This document shows positions 24,279-32,477 of a stretch of 64,000 nucleotides of DNA, piece after piece (position 1 is the first letter of the stretch; each line of letters starts with the position of its first letter). Source of the stretch: Paucibacter_B soli. Its GTDB lineage: Bacteria > Pseudomonadota > Gammaproteobacteria > Burkholderiales > Burkholderiaceae_C. A program made the translations under genes and the position numbers. Under the pieces are notes generated by a model. That model was not told the DNA's origin and ran no database searches. It worked only from the letters and a program-made list of their open reading frames with translations. Where the stretch lies: contig NZ_JBBHJW010000001.1 in the NCBI RefSeq assembly GCF_037482845.1, positions 558,001 to 622,000 of the forward strand, read 5' to 3'.

Positions 24279-24647
24279 TTAGAGCACCTCAGGTGCCAGC
24301 GACACGATCTTCATGAAGCGCTCGGTACGCAGTTCACGCGTCACGGGGCCAAAGATACGGGTGCCGATCGGCTCCAGCTTGGCGTTCAGCAGCACGGCGG
24401 CATTGCCGTCGAACTTGACCAAAGAGCCGTCTTGGCGACGCACGCCCTTGGCAGTGCGCACGACCACAGCACTGTAGACCTCGCCCTTTTTGACGCGGCC
24501 ACGCGGCGCAGCTTCTTTGATGCTGACCTTGATGATGTCGCCAATGCCGGCATAACGACGCTTGGACCCGCCAAGCACCTTGATGCACATGACGGACTTG
24601 GCGCCAGTGTTGTCCGCGACGTCAAGTCGCGATTGCATTTGAATCAT
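24279..24647 (-). CDS. rplN: 50S ribosomal protein L14
   Basis: A 122-residue protein (MIQMQSRLDVADNTGAKSVM) with the VIRRKGVVRR-like core GVRRQDGSLVKFDGNAAVLL and C-terminal IVSLAPEVL. The start at 24647 gives the family length; a start four codons upstream is possible but not conserved. It is the first gene of the spc operon here, preceded by a promoter-like sequence about 190 bp upstream and separated from rpsQ by a peroxiredoxin gene. Confidence 0.98.
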   Translation of the reverse strand: MIQMQSRLDVADNTGAKSVMCIKVLGGSKRRYAGIGDIIKVSIKEAAPRGRVKKGEVYSAVVVRTAKGVRRQDGSLVKFDGNAAVLLNAKLEPIGTRIFGPVTRELRTERFMKIVSLAPEVL

Positions 24648-24837
24648 GTCTGTCCCCAACTTTTCCCGTATCCACCGATGCGACCATTCGCAGCGAATTC
24701 AACGGTCAGTCTTGGGCCCGTAGCCCGTTCGCTTCCCGCTTGGCTGTTCAGCCTTCGCTTGAAGCGCCCGGTGGTTGAGGGCGAACCCGAGGCCATAACG
24801 CACCACAAGATGCGCCTGACGTTCGGCGAAGCATTGG

Positions 24838-24867
24838 ATTGTGCACTAGATGGCCTCCGCATGTCAA
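24838..24867 (-). promoter_or_regulatory. Probable spc-operon promoter
   Basis: A perfect -35 box TTGACA and a -10 box CACAAT (four of six) are separated by 18 bp, in the 284-bp spacer between the peroxiredoxin gene and rplN. It gives a leader of about 185 nt before rplN. I see no other feature in this spacer apart from short GC-rich palindromes around 24890-24915. Confidence 0.65.
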
Positions 24868-24931
24868 GCGGTGCCGCACAAATACTGGAGGCGGCGCCTC
24901 AGCCGAGACGGCGCCCAGTCGACGGCAGCGC

Positions 24932-25441
24932 TCAGGCGGCCTTGGCTTGCGCCAGCATGGTGCCGGCGTCACTGACCTCGAACTTGCCGGGGCCTTCGAT
25001 ATTGAGCGTCTTTACCACCCCGTCCACCACCAACATGGAGTAGCGCTGCGAGCGCAGACCCATGCCCTTGGCCGTCAGATCCAGCGTCAAGCCGGCAGCC
25101 TTGGTGAAGTCCGCGCTGCCGTCGGCCATCATGCGCACCTTGCCGGCGGTCTTCTGGTCGCGGCCCCAGGCGCCCATCACGAACGCGTCGTTGACCGAGA
25201 TGCACCAGATCTCATCGACGCCGGCGGCGCGCAGCGCCTCGGCCTGCTGGACATAGCCCGGCACATGCTGGGCCGAACAGGTAGGGGTGTAGGCACCCGG
25301 CAGTGCGAAGACGGCAATCTTCTTGCCGGCCGTGAGGGCATCGATCTCGAAGGTGTTGGGGCCCAAGGAGCAGCCGTTGCCTTCAACTTCCACGAATTCC
25401 TGCAACTTGCCCGAGGGCAGGCGGTCACCAATCTTCAACAT
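24932..25441 (-). CDS. Peroxiredoxin, Prx5-like
   Basis: A 169-residue thiol peroxidase that reduces hydrogen peroxide or organic peroxides. The peroxidatic cysteine lies in the signature FALPGAYTPTCSAQHVPGY (about residues 45-63); the conserved Arg is in GLRSQRYSMLVVDG. The fold and length match the Prx5/AhpE-like group. A second cysteine, in EIWCISVND, is buried in a strand and is an unlikely resolving residue. It is placed between rpsQ and rplN, behind the rpsQ terminator and ahead of the spc promoter, so it looks like a separate unit inserted in the ribosomal gene array. Confidence 0.92.
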   Translation of the reverse strand: MLKIGDRLPSGKLQEFVEVEGNGCSLGPNTFEIDALTAGKKIAVFALPGAYTPTCSAQHVPGYVQQAEALRAAGVDEIWCISVNDAFVMGAWGRDQKTAGKVRMMADGSADFTKAAGLTLDLTAKGMGLRSQRYSMLVVDGVVKTLNIEGPGKFEVSDAGTMLAQAKAA

Positions 25442-25504
25442 GTCTCGCTCCTTCTGTATGAACTACGCCCAGCACATCCGCCAGGGACATGGCTGGGCGT
25501 CAAT

Positions 25505-25546
25505 GAAAAACGGCCGGACGCCAGTATTCCAGCGTTCCGACCGTTT
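25505..25546 (-). terminator. Intrinsic terminator after rpsQ
   Basis: On the minus strand a 12-bp stem (ACGGTCGGAACGC with GCGTCCGGCCGT, one bulged A, one G-T pair) closes a 10-nt loop and is followed by TTTTT. It lies 51 bp after the rpsQ stop and ends the S10-type operon before the peroxiredoxin gene. Confidence 0.82.
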
Positions 25547-25596
25547 GTGTGAGTCGCGGCGTTGATAACCCCGCGACGCACAGGCACAAGGCCTGC

Positions 25597-25866
25597 TTAG
25601 ACTGCTTCTGCCTTCTCGACCAGACGGGTCACGACCCAGCTCTTGGTCTTGGACAGGGGGCGGCCTTCAGCGATCTCGACCACGTCGCCCATCTTGTACT
25701 CGCCCTTTTCGTCGTGGGCGTGGTACTTGCGGGAACGGGCCACGATCTTGCCGTAGAGCTCGTGCTTAGCGCGACGCTCGACCAGGACCGTGACGGTCTT
25801 GGCGCGCTTGTCGCTCACCACGCGACCAACCAGGGTGCGCGTGTTCTTTTCTTGAGCTTGCGTCAT
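25597..25866 (-). CDS. rpsQ: 30S ribosomal protein S17
   Basis: An 89-residue OB-fold primary 16S-binding protein. LVGRVVSDKRAKTVTVLVER and the GDVVEIAEGRPLSKTKSWVV C-terminal motif are typical. Its ATG shares one base with the rpmC stop (TAATG). It is the last gene of the S10-type operon. Confidence 0.98.
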   Translation of the reverse strand: MTQAQEKNTRTLVGRVVSDKRAKTVTVLVERRAKHELYGKIVARSRKYHAHDEKGEYKMGDVVEIAEGRPLSKTKSWVVTRLVEKAEAV

Positions 25867-26063
25867 TACACGGCTCCCTTCTTCTTCTCGGCCAAGACGG
25901 TCTTGACGCGAGCGATGTCGCGACGGGTCTTGCCCAGCACCGAGTGATTCGTCAGCTGTTGGGTCGCCTTTTGCATGCGCAGGCCGAAATGGGCCTTGAG
26001 CAGATCGGTCACTTCCTTTTCCAAGGCAGCGACGTCCTTGCCACGCAGTTCAGATGCTTTCAT
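25866..26063 (-). CDS. rpmC: 50S ribosomal protein L29
   Basis: A 65-residue two-helix protein at the tunnel exit, MKASELRGKDVAALEKEVTD, with ARVKTVLAEKKKGAV at the C-terminus. The ATG at 26063 gives the family length; a reading four codons longer is open but unconserved. Confidence 0.97.
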   Translation of the reverse strand: MKASELRGKDVAALEKEVTDLLKAHFGLRMQKATQQLTNHSVLGKTRRDIARVKTVLAEKKKGAV

Positions 26064-26075
26064 GGTGTTCTCCAA

Positions 26076-26492
26076 TCAGGCGCCGACCATGCGCGCGACG
26101 AAGGTGCAACGCAGGGGCAGCTTTGCAGCAGCCAGCGTGAACGCTTCGCGAGCCAGGGCTTCCGGCACACCGTTGATCTCATAGAGCACCTTGCCAGGCT
26201 GAATTTCAGCGACGTAGTACTCAGGGTTGCCCTTGCCGTTACCCATCCGGACTTCGGCAGGCTTTTGCGAGATCGGCTTGTCCGGGAAGATGCGGATGAA
26301 GATACGACCACCGCGCTTGATGTGGCGCGAAATCGCACGACGTGCAGCTTCGATCTGGCGAGCCGTCAGACGGCCGCGCTCGGTGGCCTTCAGGCCGAAG
26401 TCACCGAAGGACACGGCAGCACCACGGGTGGCAACACCAGTGTTACGACCCTTTTGCTCTTTGCGGTATTTGCGACGAGCAGGTTGCAGCAT
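26076..26492 (-). CDS. rplP: 50S ribosomal protein L16
   Basis: A 138-residue protein near the A-site tRNA elbow. MLQPARRKYRKEQKGRNTGV, ARRAISRHIKRGGRIFIRIF and PGKVLYEINGVPEALAREAF are conserved. It begins 2 bp after rpsC. Confidence 0.98.
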   Translation of the reverse strand: MLQPARRKYRKEQKGRNTGVATRGAAVSFGDFGLKATERGRLTARQIEAARRAISRHIKRGGRIFIRIFPDKPISQKPAEVRMGNGKGNPEYYVAEIQPGKVLYEINGVPEALAREAFTLAAAKLPLRCTFVARMVGA

Positions 26493-26494
26493 GC

Positions 26495-27352
26495 TTATTC
26501 TCCTTTGGCCTCACCGGCAGCGGGGGCCTTGCGGACCACACGCTTTGCGGCGGGCTTGGCTGCGTCGCCAGCGGCGGCGTCAGCGGGCTTATCTGCACCA
26601 TCACGCGGGCCACGGTCGCTGCCGGGACGGCCACGGCCGCTCGGAGCACCCGGACGGGCGTTACGACGAGGACGACGGTCGTCTTCAGCGCCCGGAGGCG
26701 TGTTGATCACCGGTGCCTCACCATTGGCAAGGCGGTCACCGCGGTAGACCCACACCTTCACGCCGATCACGCCATACGTCGTCTTGGCTTCGGAGAAGCC
26801 GTAGTCGATGTCAGCCTTCAGGGTGTGCAGAGGCACGCGGCCTTCGCGATACCACTCGGTACGAGCGATTTCAATGCCGTTCAGGCGGCCGGCGGACATG
26901 ATCTTGATGCCCTGGGCGCCCAGACGCATCGCGTTCTGCATCGCGCGCTTCATGGCGCGGCGGAACATGATGCGCTTTTCCAGCTGCTGGGTGATCGAGT
27001 CGGCGATCAGCTGAGCATCGATTTCAGGCTTGCGCACTTCTTCGATGTTCACTGCCACCGGCACGCCCAGACGCTTGGTCAGTTCGGCCTTCAGGTTTTC
27101 GATGTCCTCGCCCTTCTTGCCGATCACCACGCCCGGACGTGCCGAGAAGATGGTGATACGGGCGTTCTTCGCGGGGCGCTCGATCAGAATGCGCGACACG
27201 GCAGCATTCTTCAGCTTGGCCTTCAGGTATTCGCGAACGCGCAGATCTTCGGCCAGCATGGTGGCGAAGTTCTGGTTCGACGCATACCAGCGCGAAGCCC
27301 AGTTACGGGTGACGGGCAGGCGGAAGCCGGTCGGATGTATTTTCTGTCCCAT
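26495..27352 (-). CDS. rpsC: 30S ribosomal protein S3, with long C-terminal extension
   Basis: A 285-residue protein at the mRNA entry. MGQKIHPTGFRLPVTRNWAS opens it; the KH domain contains RPGVVIGKKGEDIENL; the C-domain has IKIMSAGRLNGIEIARTEWY. The family core ends near residue 215 (VWVYRGDRLANGE). About 70 residues of low-complexity R/P/G/A-rich sequence (PRRNARPGAPSGRGRPG...) follow; E. coli S3 is 233 aa. Confidence 0.98.
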   Translation of the reverse strand: MGQKIHPTGFRLPVTRNWASRWYASNQNFATMLAEDLRVREYLKAKLKNAAVSRILIERPAKNARITIFSARPGVVIGKKGEDIENLKAELTKRLGVPVAVNIEEVRKPEIDAQLIADSITQQLEKRIMFRRAMKRAMQNAMRLGAQGIKIMSAGRLNGIEIARTEWYREGRVPLHTLKADIDYGFSEAKTTYGVIGVKVWVYRGDRLANGEAPVINTPPGAEDDRRPRRNARPGAPSGRGRPGSDRGPRDGADKPADAAAGDAAKPAAKRVVRKAPAAGEAKGE

Positions 27353-27368
27353 AGTCTTCCTTCAGCCT

Positions 27369-27698
27369 TCAGTTGCCGACCGACACGAAGATGTGGCACG
27401 TGGGCTTGCTGATGCGGTTGCCACGGCCTTTGGCGCGGGCGGAGAAACGCTTCAGCGTGGCACCTTGTTCCACATAGATCGAGGTGACCTTCAGTTCATC
27501 AATGTCAGCGCCGTCGTTGTGCTCGGCGTTGGCGATGGCGCTTTCCAGTGCCTTCTTGATGATCAGGGCCGCCTTCTTCTGGGTGAATTCCAGGATGTTC
27601 AGCGCATGGTCCACCTTCTTGCCGCGGATCAGGTCCGCCACCAGGCGGCCCTTGTCACACGAGAGGCGAACGCCACGAACGATTGCTTTGGTTTCCAT
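27369..27698 (-). CDS. rplV: 50S ribosomal protein L22
   Basis: A 109-residue protein whose beta-hairpin lines the exit tunnel. METKAIVRGVRLSCDKGRLV and the hairpin tip region GATLKRFSARAKGRGNRISK are typical. The ATG at 27698 matches family length; the ATG three codons upstream is possible. No deletion of the macrolide-related loop is seen. Confidence 0.98.
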   Translation of the reverse strand: METKAIVRGVRLSCDKGRLVADLIRGKKVDHALNILEFTQKKAALIIKKALESAIANAEHNDGADIDELKVTSIYVEQGATLKRFSARAKGRGNRISKPTCHIFVSVGN

Positions 27699-27709
27699 CG
27701 TTGGCATCC

Positions 27710-27988
27710 TTACTTCTTCCCGGCCTTCTTGTCGGCCGGATGGCCTTTGAAGGTACGGGTCAGTGCGAATTCACCCAGCTTGTGGCCGACCATCTGGTCA
27801 GACACATAGACCGGCACGTGCTGCTTGCCGTTGTGCACAGCGATCGTCAGACCGATGAACTCGGGCAGGATCGTCGAGCGGCGCGACCAGGTCTTGATGG
27901 GCTTCTTGTCCTTGTTGGCAACTGCCTTGTCGACCTTGGCCAACAGGTGAGCGTCAACGAACGGGCCCTTCTTCAGTGAACGAGTCAT
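27710..27988 (-). CDS. rpsS: 30S ribosomal protein S19
   Basis: A 92-residue head protein of the 30S subunit. MTRSLKKGPFVDAHLLAKVD, TWSRRSTILPEFIGLTIAVH and KLGEFALTRTFKGHPADKK are signature segments. Confidence 0.98.
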   Translation of the reverse strand: MTRSLKKGPFVDAHLLAKVDKAVANKDKKPIKTWSRRSTILPEFIGLTIAVHNGKQHVPVYVSDQMVGHKLGEFALTRTFKGHPADKKAGKK

Positions 27989-27998
27989 GGCCTACCCC

Positions 27999-28823
27999 TT
28001 ACTTCTTGCGACGCGAAACGATGAACGTCTGCGTGCGCTTGTTGTTACGAGTGCGGTAGCCCTTCGTGAGGGTGTTCCACGGCGACACAGGGGCTTGACC
28101 CTCACCGGTACGGCCTTCACCACCACCGTGCGGGTGGTCCACCGGGTTCATGGCGGTACCACGAACGGTCGGGCGGATACCCTTCCAACGAATCGCACCG
28201 GCCTTGCCGTACTGGCGCAGGCTGTGCTCTTCGTTGCTCACCTCGCCAATCGTGGCGCGGCAGTCGATGTGGATCTTGCGCACTTCACCCGAGCGCATAC
28301 GCACTTGAGCGTAGGTGCCTTCACGCGCCATCAGCACAGCGGAAGTGCCGGCCGAACGTGCGATCTGGGCGCCCTTGCCAGGCAGCATCTCGATGCAGTG
28401 GATCGTCGAACCCACGGGGATGTTGCGGATAGGCAGGGTGTTGCCGGCCTTGATCGGCGCTTCCGCGCCGCTCAAGATCGTCGAACCCACTTCCAGACCA
28501 CGCGGAGCGATGATGTAGCGACGCTCGCCGTCGGCATAGCACACCAGAGCGATGTGGGCCGTACGGTTGGGGTCGTACTCGATACGCTCGACCTTGGCCG
28601 GGATCGCGTCCTTGTTGCGACGGAAGTCCACCACGCGGTAGTGGTGCTTGTGACCACCGCCCTTGTGGCGAATCGTGATGTGACCGTTGTTGTTACGGCC
28701 AGAATTTTGCTTTTGGGGTTCCAGCAGCGAAGCTTCCGGAGCGCCCTTGTGCAGGTGCTTGTGCACCACCTTCACCACGGCACGGCGGCCAGGCGAGGTC
28801 GGCTTGACTTTAACGACGGCCAT
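27999..28823 (-). CDS. rplB: 50S ribosomal protein L2
   Basis: A 274-residue core protein close to the peptidyl-transferase centre. TSPGRRAVVKVVHKHLHKGA opens it; the C-terminal TVRGTAMNPVDHPHGGGEGR holds the conserved histidine (DHPHGGGEGR). It overlaps the rplW stop by one base. Confidence 0.99.
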   Translation of the reverse strand: MAVVKVKPTSPGRRAVVKVVHKHLHKGAPEASLLEPQKQNSGRNNNGHITIRHKGGGHKHHYRVVDFRRNKDAIPAKVERIEYDPNRTAHIALVCYADGERRYIIAPRGLEVGSTILSGAEAPIKAGNTLPIRNIPVGSTIHCIEMLPGKGAQIARSAGTSAVLMAREGTYAQVRMRSGEVRKIHIDCRATIGEVSNEEHSLRQYGKAGAIRWKGIRPTVRGTAMNPVDHPHGGGEGRTGEGQAPVSPWNTLTKGYRTRNNKRTQTFIVSRRKK

Positions 28824-29137
28824 TACGCAGCCTCCCCGGAGAAGTTGAGCTCTTGGCCCGCCTTCAGAGCGACATACGCCTTCTTGACGTGGTCGCGACG
28901 GCCGGCACGGCCGCCGAAGCGCTTGGCCTTGCCCTTCACGTTCACCACGTTCACCGACTCAACTTCGACCTTGAACATCAGTTCAACGGCGGCCTTGATT
29001 TCGGGCTTGGTGGCGTCGCGCAGGACCTTGAACAACACTTGGTTGTGCTTCTCAGCAACCGCCGTGGCCTTTTCGGACACGATGGGAGCCAGCAGCACCG
29101 AGGCCAGACGGCCTTCAGAATATTTCACGGCGCTCAT
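28823..29137 (-). CDS. rplW: 50S ribosomal protein L23
   Basis: A 104-residue protein at the tunnel exit, docking site for trigger factor and SRP. SEKATAVAEKHNQVLFKVLR and VKGKAKRFGGRAGRRDHVKK are typical. It overlaps rplD by 4 bp (ATGA). Confidence 0.98.
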   Translation of the reverse strand: MSAVKYSEGRLASVLLAPIVSEKATAVAEKHNQVLFKVLRDATKPEIKAAVELMFKVEVESVNVVNVKGKAKRFGGRAGRRDHVKKAYVALKAGQELNFSGEAA

Positions 29138-29754
29138 GCCAGCATCTCCTTGAGTTGCTCCACTGCGGCCTTGGTGACCAGCACTTTCTTGTAGTGCACC
29201 AGGGACAGCGGGTCGGCGTAACGCGGCTCAACAACCAGCACATTGGCCAGGTTGCGCGAAGCCAGCGCCAGGTTGTCGTCCACGACGTCCGAGATCAGCA
29301 GCACCGAGTCCAGACCCATGGCCTTGAACTTGGCAGCCAGCAGCTTGGTCTTGGGGGCTTCGATCGCGATCGAATCCACCACGGCCAGGCGACCTTCGCG
29401 AGCCAGCTGCGAGAGGATGGCGGCCATACCGGCGCGGTACATCTTCTTGTTCAGCTTGTGCGAGAAGTTCTCATCGGGCATGTTCGGAAAGATCCGACCG
29501 CCCCCACGCCACAACGGCGACGAAGTCATACCGGCACGTGCGCGGCCCGTACCCTTTTGGCGGAACGGCTTCTTCGTCGAGTGATGAACTTGTTCGCGGT
29601 CCTTCTGGGCGCGGGTGCCTTGACGGGCGTTGGCCTGGAAGGCCACGACCACCTGGTGCACCAGGGCTTCGTTGTAATCGCGAGCAAACACGGTATCAGG
29701 AGCATCCACCTTGGAGGTGGCCTGACCTTGCTCATTCAGGAGCTCGAGCTGCAT
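29134..29754 (-). CDS. rplD: 50S ribosomal protein L4
   Basis: A 206-residue protein with an extended loop reaching the tunnel (FRQKGTGRARAGMTSSPLWR, GGGRIFPN). In E. coli it also represses the S10 operon through its leader. NVLVVEPRYADPLSLVHYKK is the C-terminal signature. It shares one base with rplC. Confidence 0.98.
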   Translation of the reverse strand: MQLELLNEQGQATSKVDAPDTVFARDYNEALVHQVVVAFQANARQGTRAQKDREQVHHSTKKPFRQKGTGRARAGMTSSPLWRGGGRIFPNMPDENFSHKLNKKMYRAGMAAILSQLAREGRLAVVDSIAIEAPKTKLLAAKFKAMGLDSVLLISDVVDDNLALASRNLANVLVVEPRYADPLSLVHYKKVLVTKAAVEQLKEMLA

Positions 29755-30425
29755 CAGTTGGCCCCTTTCTTGAGCTTGACCTTGACAGCGGGACGCACGA
29801 CCACGTGGCCGTTCTTGGCGCCCGGCACCGCACCGCGGACCAGCAGCAGTTGACGAGCTTCGTCAACGCGCACGATGTCCAGGTTTTGGATCGTCTTCGT
29901 CACGTCGCCCAGGTGACCCGACATCTTCTTGCCGGGAAACACGCGACCAGGATCTTGCGCCATCGAGATCGAGCCAGGCACGTTGTGCGAACGGCTGTTA
30001 CCGTGCGATGCGCGCTGCGAACTGAAGTTGTGACGCTTGATGGTGCCTTCGAAGCCCTTACCGATGGAAGTGCCCTGTACGTCGACCAGCTGGCCCGCAG
30101 CAAACAGGGTCACGGGCACTTGCGCGCCGGCCTTGTACTCGGCAGCCACATCGGCAGCAACACGGAATTCCTTCAGGACTTCACCAGCCTCGACACCTGC
30201 CTTGGCAAGGTGGCCGGCTTCCGGCTTGGTGACGCGCGATGCCTTGCGCGTACCGAACGCCACTTGAATGGCGCTGTAGCCGTCGGTCTCTTCGGTCTTG
30301 ACCTGGGTCACGCGGTTGTTGGACACATCCAGCACCGTCACAGGAATGGCATCGCCATCGTCCGTGAAGATGCGCATCATGCCCACCTTGCGGCCCAGCA
30401 ATCCGAGACGATTGCTTAGACTCAT
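29754..30425 (-). CDS. rplC: 50S ribosomal protein L3
   Basis: A 223-residue protein of the large-subunit core. MSLSNRLGLLGRKVGMMRIF is the conserved start; FEGTIKRHNFSSQRASHGNS and PGRVFPGKKMSGHLGDVTKT form the loop near the peptidyl-transferase centre. ATG 30425 was chosen; reading upstream is open but unrelated to L3. It is the first gene of its transcription unit here, because a terminator separates it from rpsJ. Confidence 0.98.
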   Translation of the reverse strand: MSLSNRLGLLGRKVGMMRIFTDDGDAIPVTVLDVSNNRVTQVKTEETDGYSAIQVAFGTRKASRVTKPEAGHLAKAGVEAGEVLKEFRVAADVAAEYKAGAQVPVTLFAAGQLVDVQGTSIGKGFEGTIKRHNFSSQRASHGNSRSHNVPGSISMAQDPGRVFPGKKMSGHLGDVTKTIQNLDIVRVDEARQLLLVRGAVPGAKNGHVVVRPAVKVKLKKGAN

Positions 30426-30599
30426 GGTTTTTCTCCAGCCCCCTGCGGCATACGCCTCGAGAGCCATTTACACACACCCGACATCGATTGGTCGGGCTGA
30501 CCAAGTGCACCATCAACCCCCACCCGCAATTGCGTGCGAGCTTGTTGCTGATGATGCGCCGAAACCGCGCAAGCAAATGCTTACGCGGAAAAGCTGGCG

Positions 30600-30629
30600 A
30601 GTATAGCGTGAACCCTAGCTTGACCGCAA
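30600..30629 (-). promoter_or_regulatory. Probable promoter of the rplC operon
   Basis: TTGCGG (-35) and TATACT (-10, five of six) are spaced by 18 bp, just downstream of the rpsJ terminator on the minus strand. The leader to rplC would be about 165 nt, long enough for an L4-type regulatory structure, although I could not fold it. The rest of the 304-bp rpsJ-rplC spacer shows no gene. Confidence 0.6.
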
Positions 30630-30651
30630 GCGCCGTCATCGCCGAGTCACG

Positions 30652-30681
30652 AAAAAGGGGCAATCTTACGATCGCCCCTTC
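30652..30681 (-). terminator. Intrinsic terminator after rpsJ
   Basis: On the minus strand AAGGGGCGATC and GATTGCCCCTT pair around GTAA with one mismatch and are followed by a T-run. It lies 49 bp after the rpsJ stop and splits rpsJ (with the str genes) from rplC. Confidence 0.85.
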
Positions 30682-30729
30682 TCTCGCCTCCTGAGGCGGC
30701 AAGCAGCCTCAGTCAGTGATTGCTGCGCT

Positions 30730-31041
30730 TTACTGCAGCTTGATTTCGACGTCGACGCCGGCCGGCAGGTCGAGCTTCATCAGAGCGTCGACGGTCTTGT
30801 CGGTGGGGTCAACGATGTCCATCAGACGCTGGTGCGTACGGATTTCGAACTGATCGCGCGAGGTCTTGTTGACGTGCGGCGAACGCAGGATGTCGAAACG
30901 CTCGAAGCGCGTCGGCAGAGGCACGGGGCCCTTGACGATGGCGCCGGTACGCTTGGCAGTCTCAACGATTTCCAGAGCCGATTGGTCGATCAGCTTGTAA
31001 TCGAAGGCCTTCAGACGGATGCGGATCTTTTGCTTTTGCAT
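30730..31041 (-). CDS. rpsJ: 30S ribosomal protein S10 / NusE
   Basis: A 103-residue protein of the 30S head, also the NusE antitermination factor that binds NusB and NusG. MQKQKIRIRLKAFDYKLIDQ, GPVPLPTRFERFDILRSPHV and DQFEIRTHQRLMDIVDPTDK are diagnostic. It follows tuf by 99 bp and is followed by a terminator, so it is the last gene of the str operon rather than the first of the S10 operon. Confidence 0.98.
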   Translation of the reverse strand: MQKQKIRIRLKAFDYKLIDQSALEIVETAKRTGAIVKGPVPLPTRFERFDILRSPHVNKTSRDQFEIRTHQRLMDIVDPTDKTVDALMKLDLPAGVDVEIKLQ

Positions 31042-31140
31042 GACGATTCCTTCAAAGAACGTGCGGCGTGACCATCAGGCCTGAGCCGCGTTTGGTGTGA
31101 ACCCAGCGTGCAAGCACGCCGGGCCGGTCACGCAAAAGAT

Positions 31141-32331
<1,191 letters not shown>

Positions 32332-32450
32332 TTCAATTCTCCAGAAAAGAGCATCCGCCAGTCTGTTGGTTTAGCGTTTCCGCAGTGCCCTGATGCCCCG
32401 GCGACTGGCAACCGGGAGAGCCTCTGCGAAGACGATTCTCGAAATCAAGC

Positions 32451-32472
32451 AGCCGGGGCAGGCGCCCCGGCT
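32451..32472 (-). other. Perfect 9-bp hairpin in the fusA-tuf spacer
   Basis: AGCCGGGGC pairs with GCCCCGGCT around AGGC, only 5 bp after the fusA stop. On the minus strand it is not followed by a T-run (GCTTGATTTC), so it may be a partial terminator, an RNase processing site or a stabilising 3' hairpin rather than a full stop. Confidence 0.6.
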
Positions 32473-32477
32473 TGGCA

